64,000 nucleotides of DNA from an uncultured Alphaproteobacteria bacterium (GCA_902537215.1 CACBAM010000004.1:1-64000), one strand, 5' to 3'. Counted from the stretch's first letter, positions 40,069 through 49,893 are shown. Notes: generated by a model from the sequence alone, not told the origin. Numbers and translations are program-made.

Positions 40069-41031
40069 TTAAAATTGGGTTCCTGCAGTTGAAACTTTTT
40101 CATCCCAATTCCGTTTAACATCAAGTATCAATAGAATTTTCGCTGCTACAAAAATTGATGAATAAGTCCCAACTAAAACACCCCAGATCATAGCAAACGT
40201 AAACCCTCTAATAACATCGCCACCTAGAAAATACAGAGCGAAAAGAGCCAATAAAGTTGTTACAGAAGTCATAATTGTCCTACTTAAAGTATTATTTATC
40301 GACATGTTTAAAACTTTCAGTAATGGCATCGATTTAAAATTTCTGAGATTTTCTCGCACGCGATCAAATACGACAACGGTATCATTTAAAGAGTAACCTA
40401 TAATTGTAAGTAAAGCCGCTATTATTGATAGGTTAAATTCATACCTTAGAATTGAAAAAACGCCAATGGTCAAAATGACGTCATGAATAAGTGCAAGTAC
40501 TGCTCCAAGAGCAAATTGCCACTCAAACCGTAACCAAATATATACTAAAACTGATATAACAGCTAAGAGAACAGCCAGCATACCATTTCTCACAAGCTCT
40601 GATGAAACCTTGGATCCAACCGATTCAATTTGTAAGAATTTTATATCAGGCACTTTATTCAGCAGTAAAGCTTTTACCTTTGTTTCAATACTTTGGCCTT
40701 CAGTTTTTTCAACTTTAATGATAAAAATATTATCGGTACTCGTTAATGTTCCAGCACTCAAAGTCTCTAATGGGTTAGTTGCTTGGGATATAGAAACATC
40801 CCCTAAATTTGAGCCGCTTAGCGTAATTCGAACATCCGACACCTCTATCTTTTCTGAACTTGATACCATAAACATGGTACCACCACGAAAATCTATGCCA
40901 TAATTTAGCCCTAAAATAGAGAATAACATAATGGATGCTAAGATAGCCCCCAGTGACAAATAGGACAGCAAATTAGAAAAGCTGAAAAATTCTATTTCTT
41001 TTGACTGATTAAATAACCCTCTAAGTAACAT
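40069..41031 (-). CDS. secF: Protein translocase subunit SecF
   Basis: RND-type membrane subunit that uses proton motive force to help Sec export. N-terminal helix and the SecF motif YGIDFRGGTMFMV near residue 46, periplasmic domain, then five helices with YSLNDTVVVFDRVRENLR near residue 212. Length 320 is normal. Its ATG directly abuts the secD stop, with yajC upstream: the standard yajC-secD-secF operon. Confidence 0.96.
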   Translation of the reverse strand: MLLRGLFNQSKEIEFFSFSNLLSYLSLGAILASIMLFSILGLNYGIDFRGGTMFMVSSSEKIEVSDVRITLSGSNLGDVSISQATNPLETLSAGTLTSTDNIFIIKVEKTEGQSIETKVKALLLNKVPDIKFLQIESVGSKVSSELVRNGMLAVLLAVISVLVYIWLRFEWQFALGAVLALIHDVILTIGVFSILRYEFNLSIIAALLTIIGYSLNDTVVVFDRVRENLRNFKSMPLLKVLNMSINNTLSRTIMTSVTTLLALFALYFLGGDVIRGFTFAMIWGVLVGTYSSIFVAAKILLILDVKRNWDEKVSTAGTQF

Positions 41032-42669
41032 TTATACCCTCAAAACTTTTGGCTTATAAAATAAGATATATAGATCGATAAGCAGTCTCGTTATTAGTAA
41101 AGCTGTAAATACAGACGTAATTATCCCTAATCCTAAAGTCACCGAAAAACCTTTAATTGGTCCCGAGCCAAAGAAAAAGAGAATGATAGCTGCTATCATG
41201 GTAGTTACATTTGCATCAACAATTGAGGACAAAGCTTTTTCATATCCAATTTTTATTGAGTTAAAAATAGTGCCATTCTTTTTAATCTCCTCTTTTATAC
41301 GTTCGAAAACAAGAACGTTAGCGTCCACTGCCATACCAATTGTTAAAACAATTCCCGCTATACCCGGCAAGGTCAGGGTAGCACCAAGAATTGATAGTAA
41401 TGCCATCACTAAGATAATATTCAACATCAGAGCAACATTTGCGAAAATGCCAAAAAGACCATAACTTAACCACATAAAAGTTAGAACGAGAAGTCCACCA
41501 ACTAAAGCTGCTAATTTCCCAGCATTAATGCTATCGCGTCCCAACTCAGGCCCAATAGTCCTTAATTCTAATACTTCGATCTCAGCAGGCAGTGCACCAC
41601 TTCTCAGCAAAATGGCGAGCCTATTACTCTCCTCTACCGAGAAATTGCCAGTTATGATACCTGAGCCTCCCGGTATATGACTGCGAATTGTAGGAGCTGA
41701 GATAACCATATTGTCTAAAACTATTGCAAATGGCGAGCCTATATTGTCTTTTGTATAATTTCCAAATTTTAATGCAGCTGAGGGATTAAAATTAAATGAG
41801 ACTGCTGGCAGGCCATTTTCATCAAAAGATGGTTGTGCATTGGTTAAGTTTTCTCCAGAAACAACCGGCCTTTTTTTAATCAGATAAAAAATATCATTAT
41901 TTTGGTCGGAGCCAAGTACAATTTCATCTAATTTTGCAGAAAAGTTTGAACTACTGTCTATCGACACAACTTTATTGAATGTAAGCTTTGCTGTCTTTCC
42001 TAGAAGAGCTATTAACTCTTCACTTGAACCCAAACCAGGGACCTGCACCAAGACCCTTTTCCTTCCTTGTCTTTGGATAGTCGGTTCTCTTGTACCAGTT
42101 TCATCAACCCTTCTTCTTATAATCTCCAGTGATTGTTCGATTACTTGCTTTTCAAGAGCTCTCGTTTGTTCGTCAGAAAATGTAATTGTTATTATATTTT
42201 CCAGTGAACTAATTTTTAGTATATCTCTTTGCACCGACCCTGACCACCTAGATGAAAATAATTCTGTTGAAGAGTTAAATTTGTCTATCTCCTTAATTGC
42301 AAAATCAATGTTTTCTGATTTACCAATTTCAATCTTTAGTTGGTCTCCTGAGGTGTCTATTCTTCTTATTGATCCAAGCTCTTTCCTTTTTTTAACTAAA
42401 GAGCTCCTTACATCCGTCCAAAGGAAATCAAATTTTTCTCTTATTACATCATCTGTTTTTACCTCGAGCAGCATGTATACACCGCCCCTGAGATCTAATC
42501 CAAGCTTTACAAGGGTAGAGGGCAGAAAATCGGGCCATGCGGATGTCTGTGTGGGCTTATTTAGCTTTTTATCAACTGTACTGTAAAAAAAATTAGGTAA
42601 CGCAAATAAAAGCGATGAAAAACAAATAATTGCGATTAACAATATCCTAAAAAAACTAAGTTTTGCCAT
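41032..42669 (-). CDS. secD: Protein translocase subunit SecD
   Basis: Partner of SecF in late-stage protein export. After the N-terminal helix comes LGLDLRGGVYMLLEVK near residue 53 and the periplasmic P1 domain (RRVDETGTREPTIQRQG RKR near 190, written in two parts); the C-terminal membrane domain holds IGMAVDANVLVFERIKEE near residue 443. Length 545 is normal. It directly abuts yajC and secF. Confidence 0.96.
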   Translation of the reverse strand: MAKLSFFRILLIAIICFSSLLFALPNFFYSTVDKKLNKPTQTSAWPDFLPSTLVKLGLDLRGGVYMLLEVKTDDVIREKFDFLWTDVRSSLVKKRKELGSIRRIDTSGDQLKIEIGKSENIDFAIKEIDKFNSSTELFSSRWSGSVQRDILKISSLENIITITFSDEQTRALEKQVIEQSLEIIRRRVDETGTREPTIQRQGRKRVLVQVPGLGSSEELIALLGKTAKLTFNKVVSIDSSSNFSAKLDEIVLGSDQNNDIFYLIKKRPVVSGENLTNAQPSFDENGLPAVSFNFNPSAALKFGNYTKDNIGSPFAIVLDNMVISAPTIRSHIPGGSGIITGNFSVEESNRLAILLRSGALPAEIEVLELRTIGPELGRDSINAGKLAALVGGLLVLTFMWLSYGLFGIFANVALMLNIILVMALLSILGATLTLPGIAGIVLTIGMAVDANVLVFERIKEEIKKNGTIFNSIKIGYEKALSSIVDANVTTMIAAIILFFFGSGPIKGFSVTLGLGIITSVFTALLITRLLIDLYILFYKPKVLRV

Positions 42670-42951
42670 TTATTTTTTTGCAGGCTCAGTTTTGCCTAAT
42701 ACATTTACAACTGTAGATCTTATAACTGAAACCTTAACATCCTTTGCTAATTCTACCTCGATTTCTTCACCTTCCTTAACCTTTGTTATTTTACCAATAA
42801 TACCACCCTGTGTTAAAACCTGATCACCTCTTCGAAGATTGTCGACCATATTTTTATGCTCTTTGATTTTTTTCTGCTGAGGTCTGATCAACAAAAAGTA
42901 CATGATTACAAATATCAATATTATAGGAATAAAACTTTCTAATCCGTTCAT
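42670..42951 (-). CDS. yajC: Preprotein translocase accessory subunit YajC
   Basis: A 93-residue protein with one N-terminal transmembrane helix (ESFIPIILIFVIMYFLLIRP), the conserved RPQQKKIKEHKNMVDNL and the cytoplasmic beta domain RGDQVLTQGGIIGKI. AGGAGAG precedes the ATG. It forms an operon with secD and secF. Confidence 0.95.
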   Translation of the reverse strand: MNGLESFIPIILIFVIMYFLLIRPQQKKIKEHKNMVDNLRRGDQVLTQGGIIGKITKVKEGEEIEVELAKDVKVSVIRSTVVNVLGKTEPAKK

Positions 42952-42985
42952 GATTTCTCTCCTAACATTTCTTACTTTCTAACGG

Positions 42986-43234
42986 TTAATAACAAATAAT
43001 CAATGGCAAACTTTTTTTACGTGGTTGTTCATAATGACAATAAACTAGTTGGTCATCTACAATTATTGAAAAAGTTCGATATCTATCAAGCTGTTTGCTT
43101 TTAATCACTTCTTTTGCCCGAATTAATTTTTCTTTAATCTCTCGTTTTACGAGGCCATTGTAAGTCTGCTCGTTTGCAACACTCACACAGACAGTGAAAA
43201 CGTATGCTAAACAAATATAACTAAACTTAAACAT
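42986..43234 (-). CDS. Small secreted protein of unknown function
   Basis: An 82-residue protein with an N-terminal signal-peptide-like segment (FSYICLAYVFTVCVSVANEQ; possible cleavage after SVA) and a basic mature part (REIKEKLIRAKEVIKSKQ, SIIVDDQLVYCHYEQPRKKS) with two cysteines near the end. I do not recognise a family. ATG 43234 is chosen over a TTG one codon upstream. It starts six bases after the stop of another small secreted protein, so the two probably form a pair. Confidence 0.6.
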   Translation of the reverse strand: MFKFSYICLAYVFTVCVSVANEQTYNGLVKREIKEKLIRAKEVIKSKQLDRYRTFSIIVDDQLVYCHYEQPRKKSLPLIICY

Positions 43235-43239
43235 CAATA

Positions 43240-43596
43240 CTACTTATTACACGTTGAATTATAAAACAACTGCTCTTTATTTAAATTCTGCCAAAGTGTT
43301 ACTTCTTTGAGGTCAGATCCCCTGCTAATATTTAGTAGAACTCCGGATGGAGAAGAAAACAGATAAAATGAGGGATGAGAATAAATTAACTCAAAAAACT
43401 TTGTGTCTAAGTCCCCTCCTAAAATAGATAAGGAGGAATTATTAATTTTTATAGAAAAATTGTTTTTCAAGATTTTTTTGTTCTTAATCTCTTTCCATGG
43501 TGCACAATAGAAAACAAAGTCCGACGAATAAGAACATACAGGCCATGAAAATAGACCCGTTAACAGAACAAGTGCTGATAATCTTTTTGAAATCAT
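43240..43596 (-). CDS. Small secreted protein of unknown function
   Basis: A 118-residue protein with a clear signal peptide (SALVLLTGLFSWPVCSYSSD; cleavage likely after CSYS or nearby). The mature domain looks beta-rich (NFSIKINNSSLSILGGDL; FYLFSSPSGVLLNISRGS) with a cysteine near each end (FYCAPW, NSTCNK). No family recognised. It is divergent from the acyl-CoA ligase gene, and its downstream partner is the other small secreted protein. Confidence 0.65.
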   Translation of the reverse strand: MISKRLSALVLLTGLFSWPVCSYSSDFVFYCAPWKEIKNKKILKNNFSIKINNSSLSILGGDLDTKFFELIYSHPSFYLFSSPSGVLLNISRGSDLKEVTLWQNLNKEQLFYNSTCNK

Positions 43597-43702
43597 AGCG
43601 TTTAGTTTCTAAAAGAATTTTGTTTATATTTTTAGTTGTAGCAAATAATTAAATATTAATATAGGTCTAGAGAAATTTTTTTAATTAATTCGGAGCGATA
43701 TT

Positions 43703-45220
43703 TTGGTCACAAGTTTAACTGGTAATTCAATCGTTGAGATTATGAATGTGCATAGAGGTCAATGTCTCTTTAGTGACGATGGATTAAAATTGGAGTACGA
43801 GGATTTAGTAGAAACCATAGAGGAGTTTGGCAAACAACTTTCATCAATAGAAATGGAAAATAATAAAATTTGTGCTCTAGTACTGCCCAACGGGGTTGAT
43901 ATGGCCATTAGTTTTCTAGCCCTCGCTAATTATGTGACTGTATCACCGCTCAACCCAAATTACACTAAAGAAGAATTCTTATTTTTCTTAGAAGACTTAG
44001 ATTGTGAGTTTATAATTACCGATAACAATGCATCAAATTCTCTTCTGGATGCAGCAAAACAACTCAAAATAAAACTCTTCTACCTAAATAATTATTCTCC
44101 AAAAAATAGACTTTCATTAAAATCATTGTCGACCCCTTCTAAATGTTTACTTGATCAAAATAAAGCCGATGATATTTGTTTAATATTACATACTTCGGGA
44201 ACAACATCTCGGCCAAAACAGGTACAGCTCTCTTGTATGAACATCATATCCTCAGCATTGAATATCGCTCGCGTGCTTCAGCTTGAGAGAGAAGACAAAG
44301 GCATGAATATAATGCCACTATTTCATATTCATGGCTTGATCGCTTCTTTACTATCATCAATTGTTACAGGCTCAAGTGTTATTTGTACTAGCGGCTTTAA
44401 TGCGCTGACTTTTTATGGAAATATAAAAACCTTTAAACCGACATGGGTAACAGCTGTACCTACAATGTATCAAGCTATCTTATCGAGAGCTTCAAGAAAT
44501 AAAGAAATAATCCAAGCGTCAAGCTTGAGATTGCTGAGGTCATCTTCTGCTGCAATGCCAGTAGCTACAATAGAAGCGCTAGAAAATGCTTTCCGGTGCC
44601 CCGTTATTGAAGCTTATGGGATGACAGAGGCCTCGCATCAAATGGCTTCAAATTTTTTGGATAGTATAAGAAAACCAGGGTCTGTGGGTAAATCTGCGGG
44701 CCCAGAAATAGCACTTTTTAGAGATAATAAGCTAACAACTGTCGCAAATACGGTTGGGGAAATAGTTATTAGGGGATCAAACGTAACTAAAGGATATAAA
44801 AACAATAATAAAGCAAATAAGGAAAACTTTTTTAATGGATGGTTTAAAACAGGTGATTTAGGAAAATTCGATGAGGATGGGTTTTTATTTATTTCGGGCA
44901 GAATCAAAGAAATTATTAATAAGGGAGGTGAAAAAATTTCTCCACAAGAGGTTGACGAAGCTCTTATGAAACATGAAGCAGTTTTCCAAGCTGTATGTTT
45001 TTCAGTAAAACACGAAAAATTGGGAGAGAATATCGCTGCTGCTGTAGTTTTAAAGGATGGTTCAACCATCGATGATAAAGATTTAAGGACACATTTATCC
45101 AAGTCAATAGCAACTTTTAAAATTCCTAGACCGATCTTAATTCTTGATGAAATTCCAAAAGGGAATACAGGTAAGATACAAAGAATTGGGCTTGCCAAAA
45201 AATTAGGACTTGAGCCATGA
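43703..45220 (+). CDS. AMP-dependent acyl-CoA ligase
   Basis: Class I adenylate-forming enzyme, 505 residues. Core motifs LILHTSGTTSRPKQVQLS near residue 155, EAYGMTEASHQM near residue 303, GWFKTGDLGKFDEDGFLFISG near residue 385 and C-terminal PKGNTGKIQR are intact. It resembles the oxalate/medium-chain-type ligases more than FadD proper, but the substrate cannot be read off. Start is TTG 43703 with GGAG at seven-base spacing. Its stop overlaps the reductase gene by four bases. Confidence 0.85.
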   Translation: MVTSLTGNSIVEIMNVHRGQCLFSDDGLKLEYEDLVETIEEFGKQLSSIEMENNKICALVLPNGVDMAISFLALANYVTVSPLNPNYTKEEFLFFLEDLDCEFIITDNNASNSLLDAAKQLKIKLFYLNNYSPKNRLSLKSLSTPSKCLLDQNKADDICLILHTSGTTSRPKQVQLSCMNIISSALNIARVLQLEREDKGMNIMPLFHIHGLIASLLSSIVTGSSVICTSGFNALTFYGNIKTFKPTWVTAVPTMYQAILSRASRNKEIIQASSLRLLRSSSAAMPVATIEALENAFRCPVIEAYGMTEASHQMASNFLDSIRKPGSVGKSAGPEIALFRDNKLTTVANTVGEIVIRGSNVTKGYKNNNKANKENFFNGWFKTGDLGKFDEDGFLFISGRIKEIINKGGEKISPQEVDEALMKHEAVFQAVCFSVKHEKLGENIAAAVVLKDGSTIDDKDLRTHLSKSIATFKIPRPILILDEIPKGNTGKIQRIGLAKKLGLEP

Positions 45221-46194
45221 AAATTTGTATCTTTGGAGGTGGATCAATTGGAGGTCTTTTAGCAGTAAATTTAGAAAAGATTGGAATTAATGTAAGCATT
45301 ATTGCAAGAGGGCAGCATTTAGAAGTTATGAAAAAAAATGGCCTCACTATTATTGATCCGACAGGAGAAGAGAGGAGTGCAATTGTTACTTGCACTGATG
45401 AAACTTTATCATTAGGAGTTCAGGACTATCTTTTCCTAACAATCAAATCACCCGCACTTTTACCTAGTCTTCAAGCGATGAAGCCTCTTATTGGGAAAGA
45501 TACAACAATAATCACGTGTATGAATGGAATTCCACACTGGTATTTTCATAAATTAGATAATAAGTATGCAGATTATAAAATAAAGTGCTTAGACCCAAAA
45601 TTAATCATCGATACCATTCTACCTCCAGATAACGTTGTGGGATCAGTTGTCTACCCAGCTTGCGAGATATTAAAACCGGGAACAATTAAGCATATCGCTG
45701 GAAACAGATTTAGTCTCGGTGAACCCGAGGGAAGTGAAAGTGATAGATTGAAAATCATCTCTGACATCTTAAAGGCCGCAGGTTTCAGAGCACCTATTCA
45801 AAAAAATATTCGTGATGAAATATGGTTGAAATTAATAGGAAATCTAAGTTTCAATCCAATATCTGCTCTTACAGGGGCTACATTGGAGCAGATTTGTAAC
45901 GACCAAGGAACTGAGGCAATTGTAAGAGCAATGATGACTGAAGCGAAAATAATTGCTGAAGAACTGGGAGCGAAGATAAATATGTCGATTGAAAAGAGGA
46001 TTGACGGAGCCAGAAAAGTCGGAGCACATAAAACTTCTATGCTTCAAGATATAGAAGCAGGTAAACCGATTGAGATAGACTCAATTATCATAGCGGTAAA
46101 AGAGTTGGGTGAGTTAACATGCTCCCCTACCCCCTATATTGATATAATTCTCAATCTAATACTTCAGAAAGCTAAGCTCATAGGCTGTCTTTAG
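45217..46194 (+). CDS. Ketopantoate reductase family protein (ApbA/PanE)
   Basis: NADPH-dependent 2-dehydropantoate 2-reductase family. Rossmann motif CIFGGGSIGGLLAVNLEK at the N-terminus, TIKSPALLPSLQAMKPL and CMNGIPHW near residue 107, and C-terminal helical domain with EIWLKLIGNLSFNPISALTG near residue 205 carrying the catalytic Lys/Asn. Length 325 is slightly above PanE. True PanE activity (pantothenate) or a related reductase are both possible. It is coupled to the acyl-CoA ligase by a four-base overlap. Confidence 0.82.
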   Translation: MKICIFGGGSIGGLLAVNLEKIGINVSIIARGQHLEVMKKNGLTIIDPTGEERSAIVTCTDETLSLGVQDYLFLTIKSPALLPSLQAMKPLIGKDTTIITCMNGIPHWYFHKLDNKYADYKIKCLDPKLIIDTILPPDNVVGSVVYPACEILKPGTIKHIAGNRFSLGEPEGSESDRLKIISDILKAAGFRAPIQKNIRDEIWLKLIGNLSFNPISALTGATLEQICNDQGTEAIVRAMMTEAKIIAEELGAKINMSIEKRIDGARKVGAHKTSMLQDIEAGKPIEIDSIIIAVKELGELTCSPTPYIDIILNLILQKAKLIGCL

Positions 46195-46233
46195 CCAATC
46201 AAAGCTTTACTTCCCTTTAATTTATGCTATCGA

Positions 46234-47424
46234 ATGAACAGTTTAAAAAAAGAACTTTTGCAAATGACTTATGCCGCTCCTACCAATATTACCTTATCCG
46301 CTATAGCTGGAATATATATTTTGGCACAAGTAATTATAGTTCCAGCCCTACCAGATTTGGGAATAATTTTTTCGAGTGATTATAGAACTATTCAACTAAG
46401 TGTCTCTGCGTTTTCAATAGGAGCAGCAATCGTCAATTTAATTGCCGGTCCTTTGTCGGATCGTTTTGGACGGAGGCCGGTTGCGATAGGTTTTTTTATA
46501 ATATTCATACTATCCTCTTTAGGATCTTATTTTTCTGAAAATATATATGTATTTCTTTTTTTACGATTTCTGCAAGCCTCTTCTGCTGCGGGCATGGTAC
46601 TCGCCAGAGTCATTGTAGGAGATATTTATCAAGGTAATAAGGCGACAGTAATGTTTGGATATATTTCAACCATAATGGCCATAGGGCCCCTCATAGGACC
46701 CTTATTAGGAGGATTGATTTCAGATTATTTCGGCTCGATGCAAATATTTAATTTTCTTACGGCACTGGGTCTCTTTCTTTTTATACTCATTATTTTTGAT
46801 CTGAAAGAAACAAACTTTAATAAATCAGAAAGCATGATAAACCAAATAAAATCCTATCCGTTACTACTTTCATCAATGAATTTCTGGCCTCCGACTTTGG
46901 TCTCTGCATTCAGTTTTTCAATATTTGGAATATTTTTTGTAGGAGCTCCTTATGTTGCAGCAAAGGTATATGATCTATCTCCATCACAAATTGGAATGCT
47001 GCTTGCCTTAATGCCTTTAGGATTTGTACCTGGGAACATAATTGTTGGAAAACTAGTAAACCGATTTTCTACGAGGCTTCTTTTAATTTTAGGGTCGATA
47101 CTATTAATGATTGGACCATCCCTGTCATTTTTCACTTCGAATTTATATGGGCATCAGTTGGCTTTTTTTATGCCGATGATAATCATGGCTTTTGGAACAG
47201 GCATAATATGGCCTGTTGCAAATACTGCGATTATTCAGGCAGTTCCAAGTTTAGCTGGAAGTGCCTCTGGTATAAGTTCCGCTTTAATGGTCACTACGTC
47301 AGCAATATCAAGTGGTGTTTTGGGTTGGAACATCGAAAATAATGACCCCATTTTGGCATTGGTTAGCATGCTTATTCTGGTAGGAGCTGCAACAATTTTA
47401 TCATCACTTTTTATAAAAAATTAA
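46234..47424 (+). CDS. MFS transporter, Bcr/CflA-like drug efflux family
   Basis: A 396-residue protein with 12 predicted transmembrane helices. The MFS loop 2-3 motif is GPLSDRFGRRPVAIGF near residue 70; motif in helix 5, GPLIGPLLGGLISDYFGSM near residue 150, is the antiporter signature of Bcr/CflA drug exporters. Substrate unknown. It follows the ligase-reductase pair by 40 bases and may belong to the same unit; it ends two bases before convergent ccmE. Confidence 0.85.
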   Translation: MNSLKKELLQMTYAAPTNITLSAIAGIYILAQVIIVPALPDLGIIFSSDYRTIQLSVSAFSIGAAIVNLIAGPLSDRFGRRPVAIGFFIIFILSSLGSYFSENIYVFLFLRFLQASSAAGMVLARVIVGDIYQGNKATVMFGYISTIMAIGPLIGPLLGGLISDYFGSMQIFNFLTALGLFLFILIIFDLKETNFNKSESMINQIKSYPLLLSSMNFWPPTLVSAFSFSIFGIFFVGAPYVAAKVYDLSPSQIGMLLALMPLGFVPGNIIVGKLVNRFSTRLLLILGSILLMIGPSLSFFTSNLYGHQLAFFMPMIIMAFGTGIIWPVANTAIIQAVPSLAGSASGISSALMVTTSAISSGVLGWNIENNDPILALVSMLILVGAATILSSLFIKN

Positions 47425-47426
47425 CT

Positions 47427-47852
47427 TTAATTAGAGTAATCACTATTCAACGTTCTTTGGAGTTCACGAGGCATATATTTTTCGTCATGCTTGGCCAATA
47501 CTTGGGACGCTACAAAAACTTTTTCTTTCAATTGACCTCTAACGATCACTCCGCGCCCTTCGGCAAAAAGGTCAGGTAATACTCCAGTATATTTAACTTT
47601 AACTTCGTTAGTACCATCTGTTATCACAAAAAAGACGTCGACGCCTGTACTTTTGATACTATTTCTCATCACTAGACCACCGACCCGTAAATTAATTGTA
47701 TCATCTTTCAGCTCAAGTAGCTGCGTTGGAGATTTATAAAATTCAATGCCTGATCGAAATGCATTTAGTAATATGATAGTTGTTACTGTTAAAATAATCA
47801 TTCCAAACGAAATAAACATTATCCGTATTTTTTTTTTGTTATATTTGCTCAT
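47427..47852 (-). CDS. ccmE: Cytochrome c maturation protein CcmE
   Basis: Periplasmic haem chaperone. One N-terminal transmembrane helix (IMFISFGMIILTVTTIILL), the domain motif LRVGGLVMRNSIK near residue 55, and the haem-binding His in LAKHDEKYMP near residue 122, which attaches haem covalently in this family. Length 141 is normal. Other ccm genes are not in the window; it is downstream of argC with a one-base gap. Confidence 0.93.
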   Translation of the reverse strand: MSKYNKKKIRIMFISFGMIILTVTTIILLNAFRSGIEFYKSPTQLLELKDDTINLRVGGLVMRNSIKSTGVDVFFVITDGTNEVKVKYTGVLPDLFAEGRGVIVRGQLKEKVFVASQVLAKHDEKYMPRELQRTLNSDYSN

Positions 47853-47853
47853 T

Positions 47854-48897
47854 TCAAGGAAAAATTGGACTTTCCATCAGCCCAGTTGTCTCATCAAAGT
47901 CAAACATTATATTAGCGTTCTGAATAGCTTGGCCTGCAGAGCCCTTTATCAAGTTATCTAGAACTGAAATAACGACACTTCTATTTTTATTATGATCTGA
48001 AACAACACCAATATGGCAAAAATTTGAGCCTCTAACATGTTGAGTGGCCGGTATTTCTTCAATTGGCAAAATAATTATAAAGGGTGCATTACTGTAAAAC
48101 TCTTCCAATGTTTTATGAACTATGGAGGCAGGTGAATCTATAGGTATAGATACAAGAACTCCTCTATTTTGAGGCAATAAGTGTGGGATAAATGTTATAT
48201 CAATTCTATTATTTGTAGTTTTTTTAAACTCTTGCTCTAACTCTGCGATATGCCTATGTCTACCAATATTATATGGTTTTACACCTTCAGAAACTTCTGA
48301 ATGAATAATATTTTGCTTTGCATCTCTCCCAGCGCCAGATACTCCTGCTCCTAGATTAATTGTTAACTTATCGCTATTAATAATTCCCTCGTTCAAGAGT
48401 GGAAGCACGGGATAGAGTGTCGCAGCAGAATTACAACCAGTACAGGCAATCAAAGATCCTTTCTTTATTTTTTCTTTATAAATTTCTGTCAAGCCATAAA
48501 CTGCTTTTTTTTGTAGAGAATGCGCAATATGTTTTGATCCATACCACCTTTCATATTCCTCAACCCGTTCCAGTCTAAAATCCGCTGATAGATCGATAAT
48601 CTTTTTCCCGTCAGGAATTCTTACGATGATTTCCTGGCTTGTTGCGTGAGGCAGTGCACAAAAAATTAAATCTATATTATCAAAATTCATTTCCTCAAAG
48701 TTTATGAAATCTGGTATGCTTAGATGCCTAAGGTGCGGAAATAAATCTTGTATTTTTTTACCGGCGTTTCTATTAGCTACAACTTGATTCAACTCAAAAT
48801 ACGGGTGTTTTGAAATAAGACGTATAAGTTCCGCACCGGTATAACCACTGCCACCAATAATAGAAACCGATATAGGATCTTTAACACTATTTGCCAT
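47854..48897 (-). CDS. argC: N-acetyl-gamma-glutamyl-phosphate reductase
   Basis: Third step of arginine synthesis. The NADP-binding motif GGSGYTGAELIRLISKHP near residue 15, catalytic Cys in LIACTGCNSAATLYP near residue 153 and His segment in KPYNIGRHRHIAELEQE near residue 210 are all present. Length 347 fits the common ArgC type. Starts at ATG 48897, followed by ccmE and preceded by an acyltransferase gene. Confidence 0.95.
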   Translation of the reverse strand: MANSVKDPISVSIIGGSGYTGAELIRLISKHPYFELNQVVANRNAGKKIQDLFPHLRHLSIPDFINFEEMNFDNIDLIFCALPHATSQEIIVRIPDGKKIIDLSADFRLERVEEYERWYGSKHIAHSLQKKAVYGLTEIYKEKIKKGSLIACTGCNSAATLYPVLPLLNEGIINSDKLTINLGAGVSGAGRDAKQNIIHSEVSEGVKPYNIGRHRHIAELEQEFKKTTNNRIDITFIPHLLPQNRGVLVSIPIDSPASIVHKTLEEFYSNAPFIIILPIEEIPATQHVRGSNFCHIGVVSDHNKNRSVVISVLDNLIKGSAGQAIQNANIMFDFDETTGLMESPIFP

Positions 48898-48906
48898 GGC
48901 GTCAAA

Positions 48907-49791
48907 TTATCCTAAAAACAAACCATTTTCAAATGTTTGGTTAGGATCATTTGAAAGTAAGTATGACTGAACTCTTAGATATTCCATCATACCATCAAGA
49001 TCCTTAGAATATCTTTGCAAATACTTTGAACCTATTTTTTTGCCGATAGCAACATCTACCTTCCTATCAACTTTCCTTCCAAACTCTCTAATCAAAAGAG
49101 CCATTCTTAGATTATAGCTCATATGACTTGCGATCTGAAACAGCCTACTATTACTACCTCCAAAGAAAATTGGAACGACAGTGGCATCAGACTTCAAAAT
49201 AAGTTTCGATGTAAATCTTTTCCAAAAAGGATCAAGAGGACGACTGAAAAGCTTCGCTGAAGTTGCCACCGTGCCTCCAGGAAAAATTCCAACAATACCA
49301 CCCCCCTTTAGAAAGCGAATTGCCTCATTTCTCGTCTTTATGTTCTGAATATTACCCTCTCTATTTTCTTCAAAACTTATAGGGAGAACTACCTCATCAA
49401 GATCTTTTGCTTTCCTAAAAACTCTATTAGCGATTATTTTAAAATCATTCCGTGTCTTGGATAAAATATACCCAAGGAGCAACCCATCCAAAATACCAAA
49501 TGGGTGGTTAGAGACAATAACTACTGGTCCTTTTTTAGGTATATCCTCAAGAGACCCCTTAATTAAATTCATTTTTATGTTATACCTCTCAACCATGACC
49601 TCCCAAAAATTTCGACCTTTGGCCACTTCTATTTCATAGTCCTTTGCTCTTTTTATTAAGCCAATCCTGCCAGTAATATTTTCTATAGATCGAATAAATA
49701 ATTGACCCAATAGACCATTAGCTGAAGTAGCATAGGAAATGTCTCGAGCAACATCGTTTTTCATAAATAAACCAATAGTTGTATTTCGCAT
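48907..49791 (-). CDS. Lysophospholipid/ornithine-lipid type acyltransferase (PlsC superfamily)
   Basis: A 294-residue acyltransferase. Block I is VVIVSNHPFGILDGLLLG near residue 90 (the His...Asp with five intervening residues seen in haemolysin-like acyltransferases), followed by block III-like GGIVGIFPGGTVATSAKLFS near residue 170 and VVPIFFGGSNSRLFQIAS. Such enzymes acylate lysophospholipids or lyso-ornithine lipids at the inner membrane. The exact acceptor is unknown. Transcribed in the argC-ccmE direction, divergent from the SDR gene. Confidence 0.82.
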   Translation of the reverse strand: MRNTTIGLFMKNDVARDISYATSANGLLGQLFIRSIENITGRIGLIKRAKDYEIEVAKGRNFWEVMVERYNIKMNLIKGSLEDIPKKGPVVIVSNHPFGILDGLLLGYILSKTRNDFKIIANRVFRKAKDLDEVVLPISFEENREGNIQNIKTRNEAIRFLKGGGIVGIFPGGTVATSAKLFSRPLDPFWKRFTSKLILKSDATVVPIFFGGSNSRLFQIASHMSYNLRMALLIREFGRKVDRKVDVAIGKKIGSKYLQRYSKDLDGMMEYLRVQSYLLSNDPNQTFENGLFLG

Positions 49792-49893
49792 TTTGTAAAT
49801 AACTAATGAGAAAACCTATACAGTAAATCTCATTTTTATTTTTAGTAAAAGTAAATTACAATACTGTTAGGATTTTAAATGAAGGGATTAATC

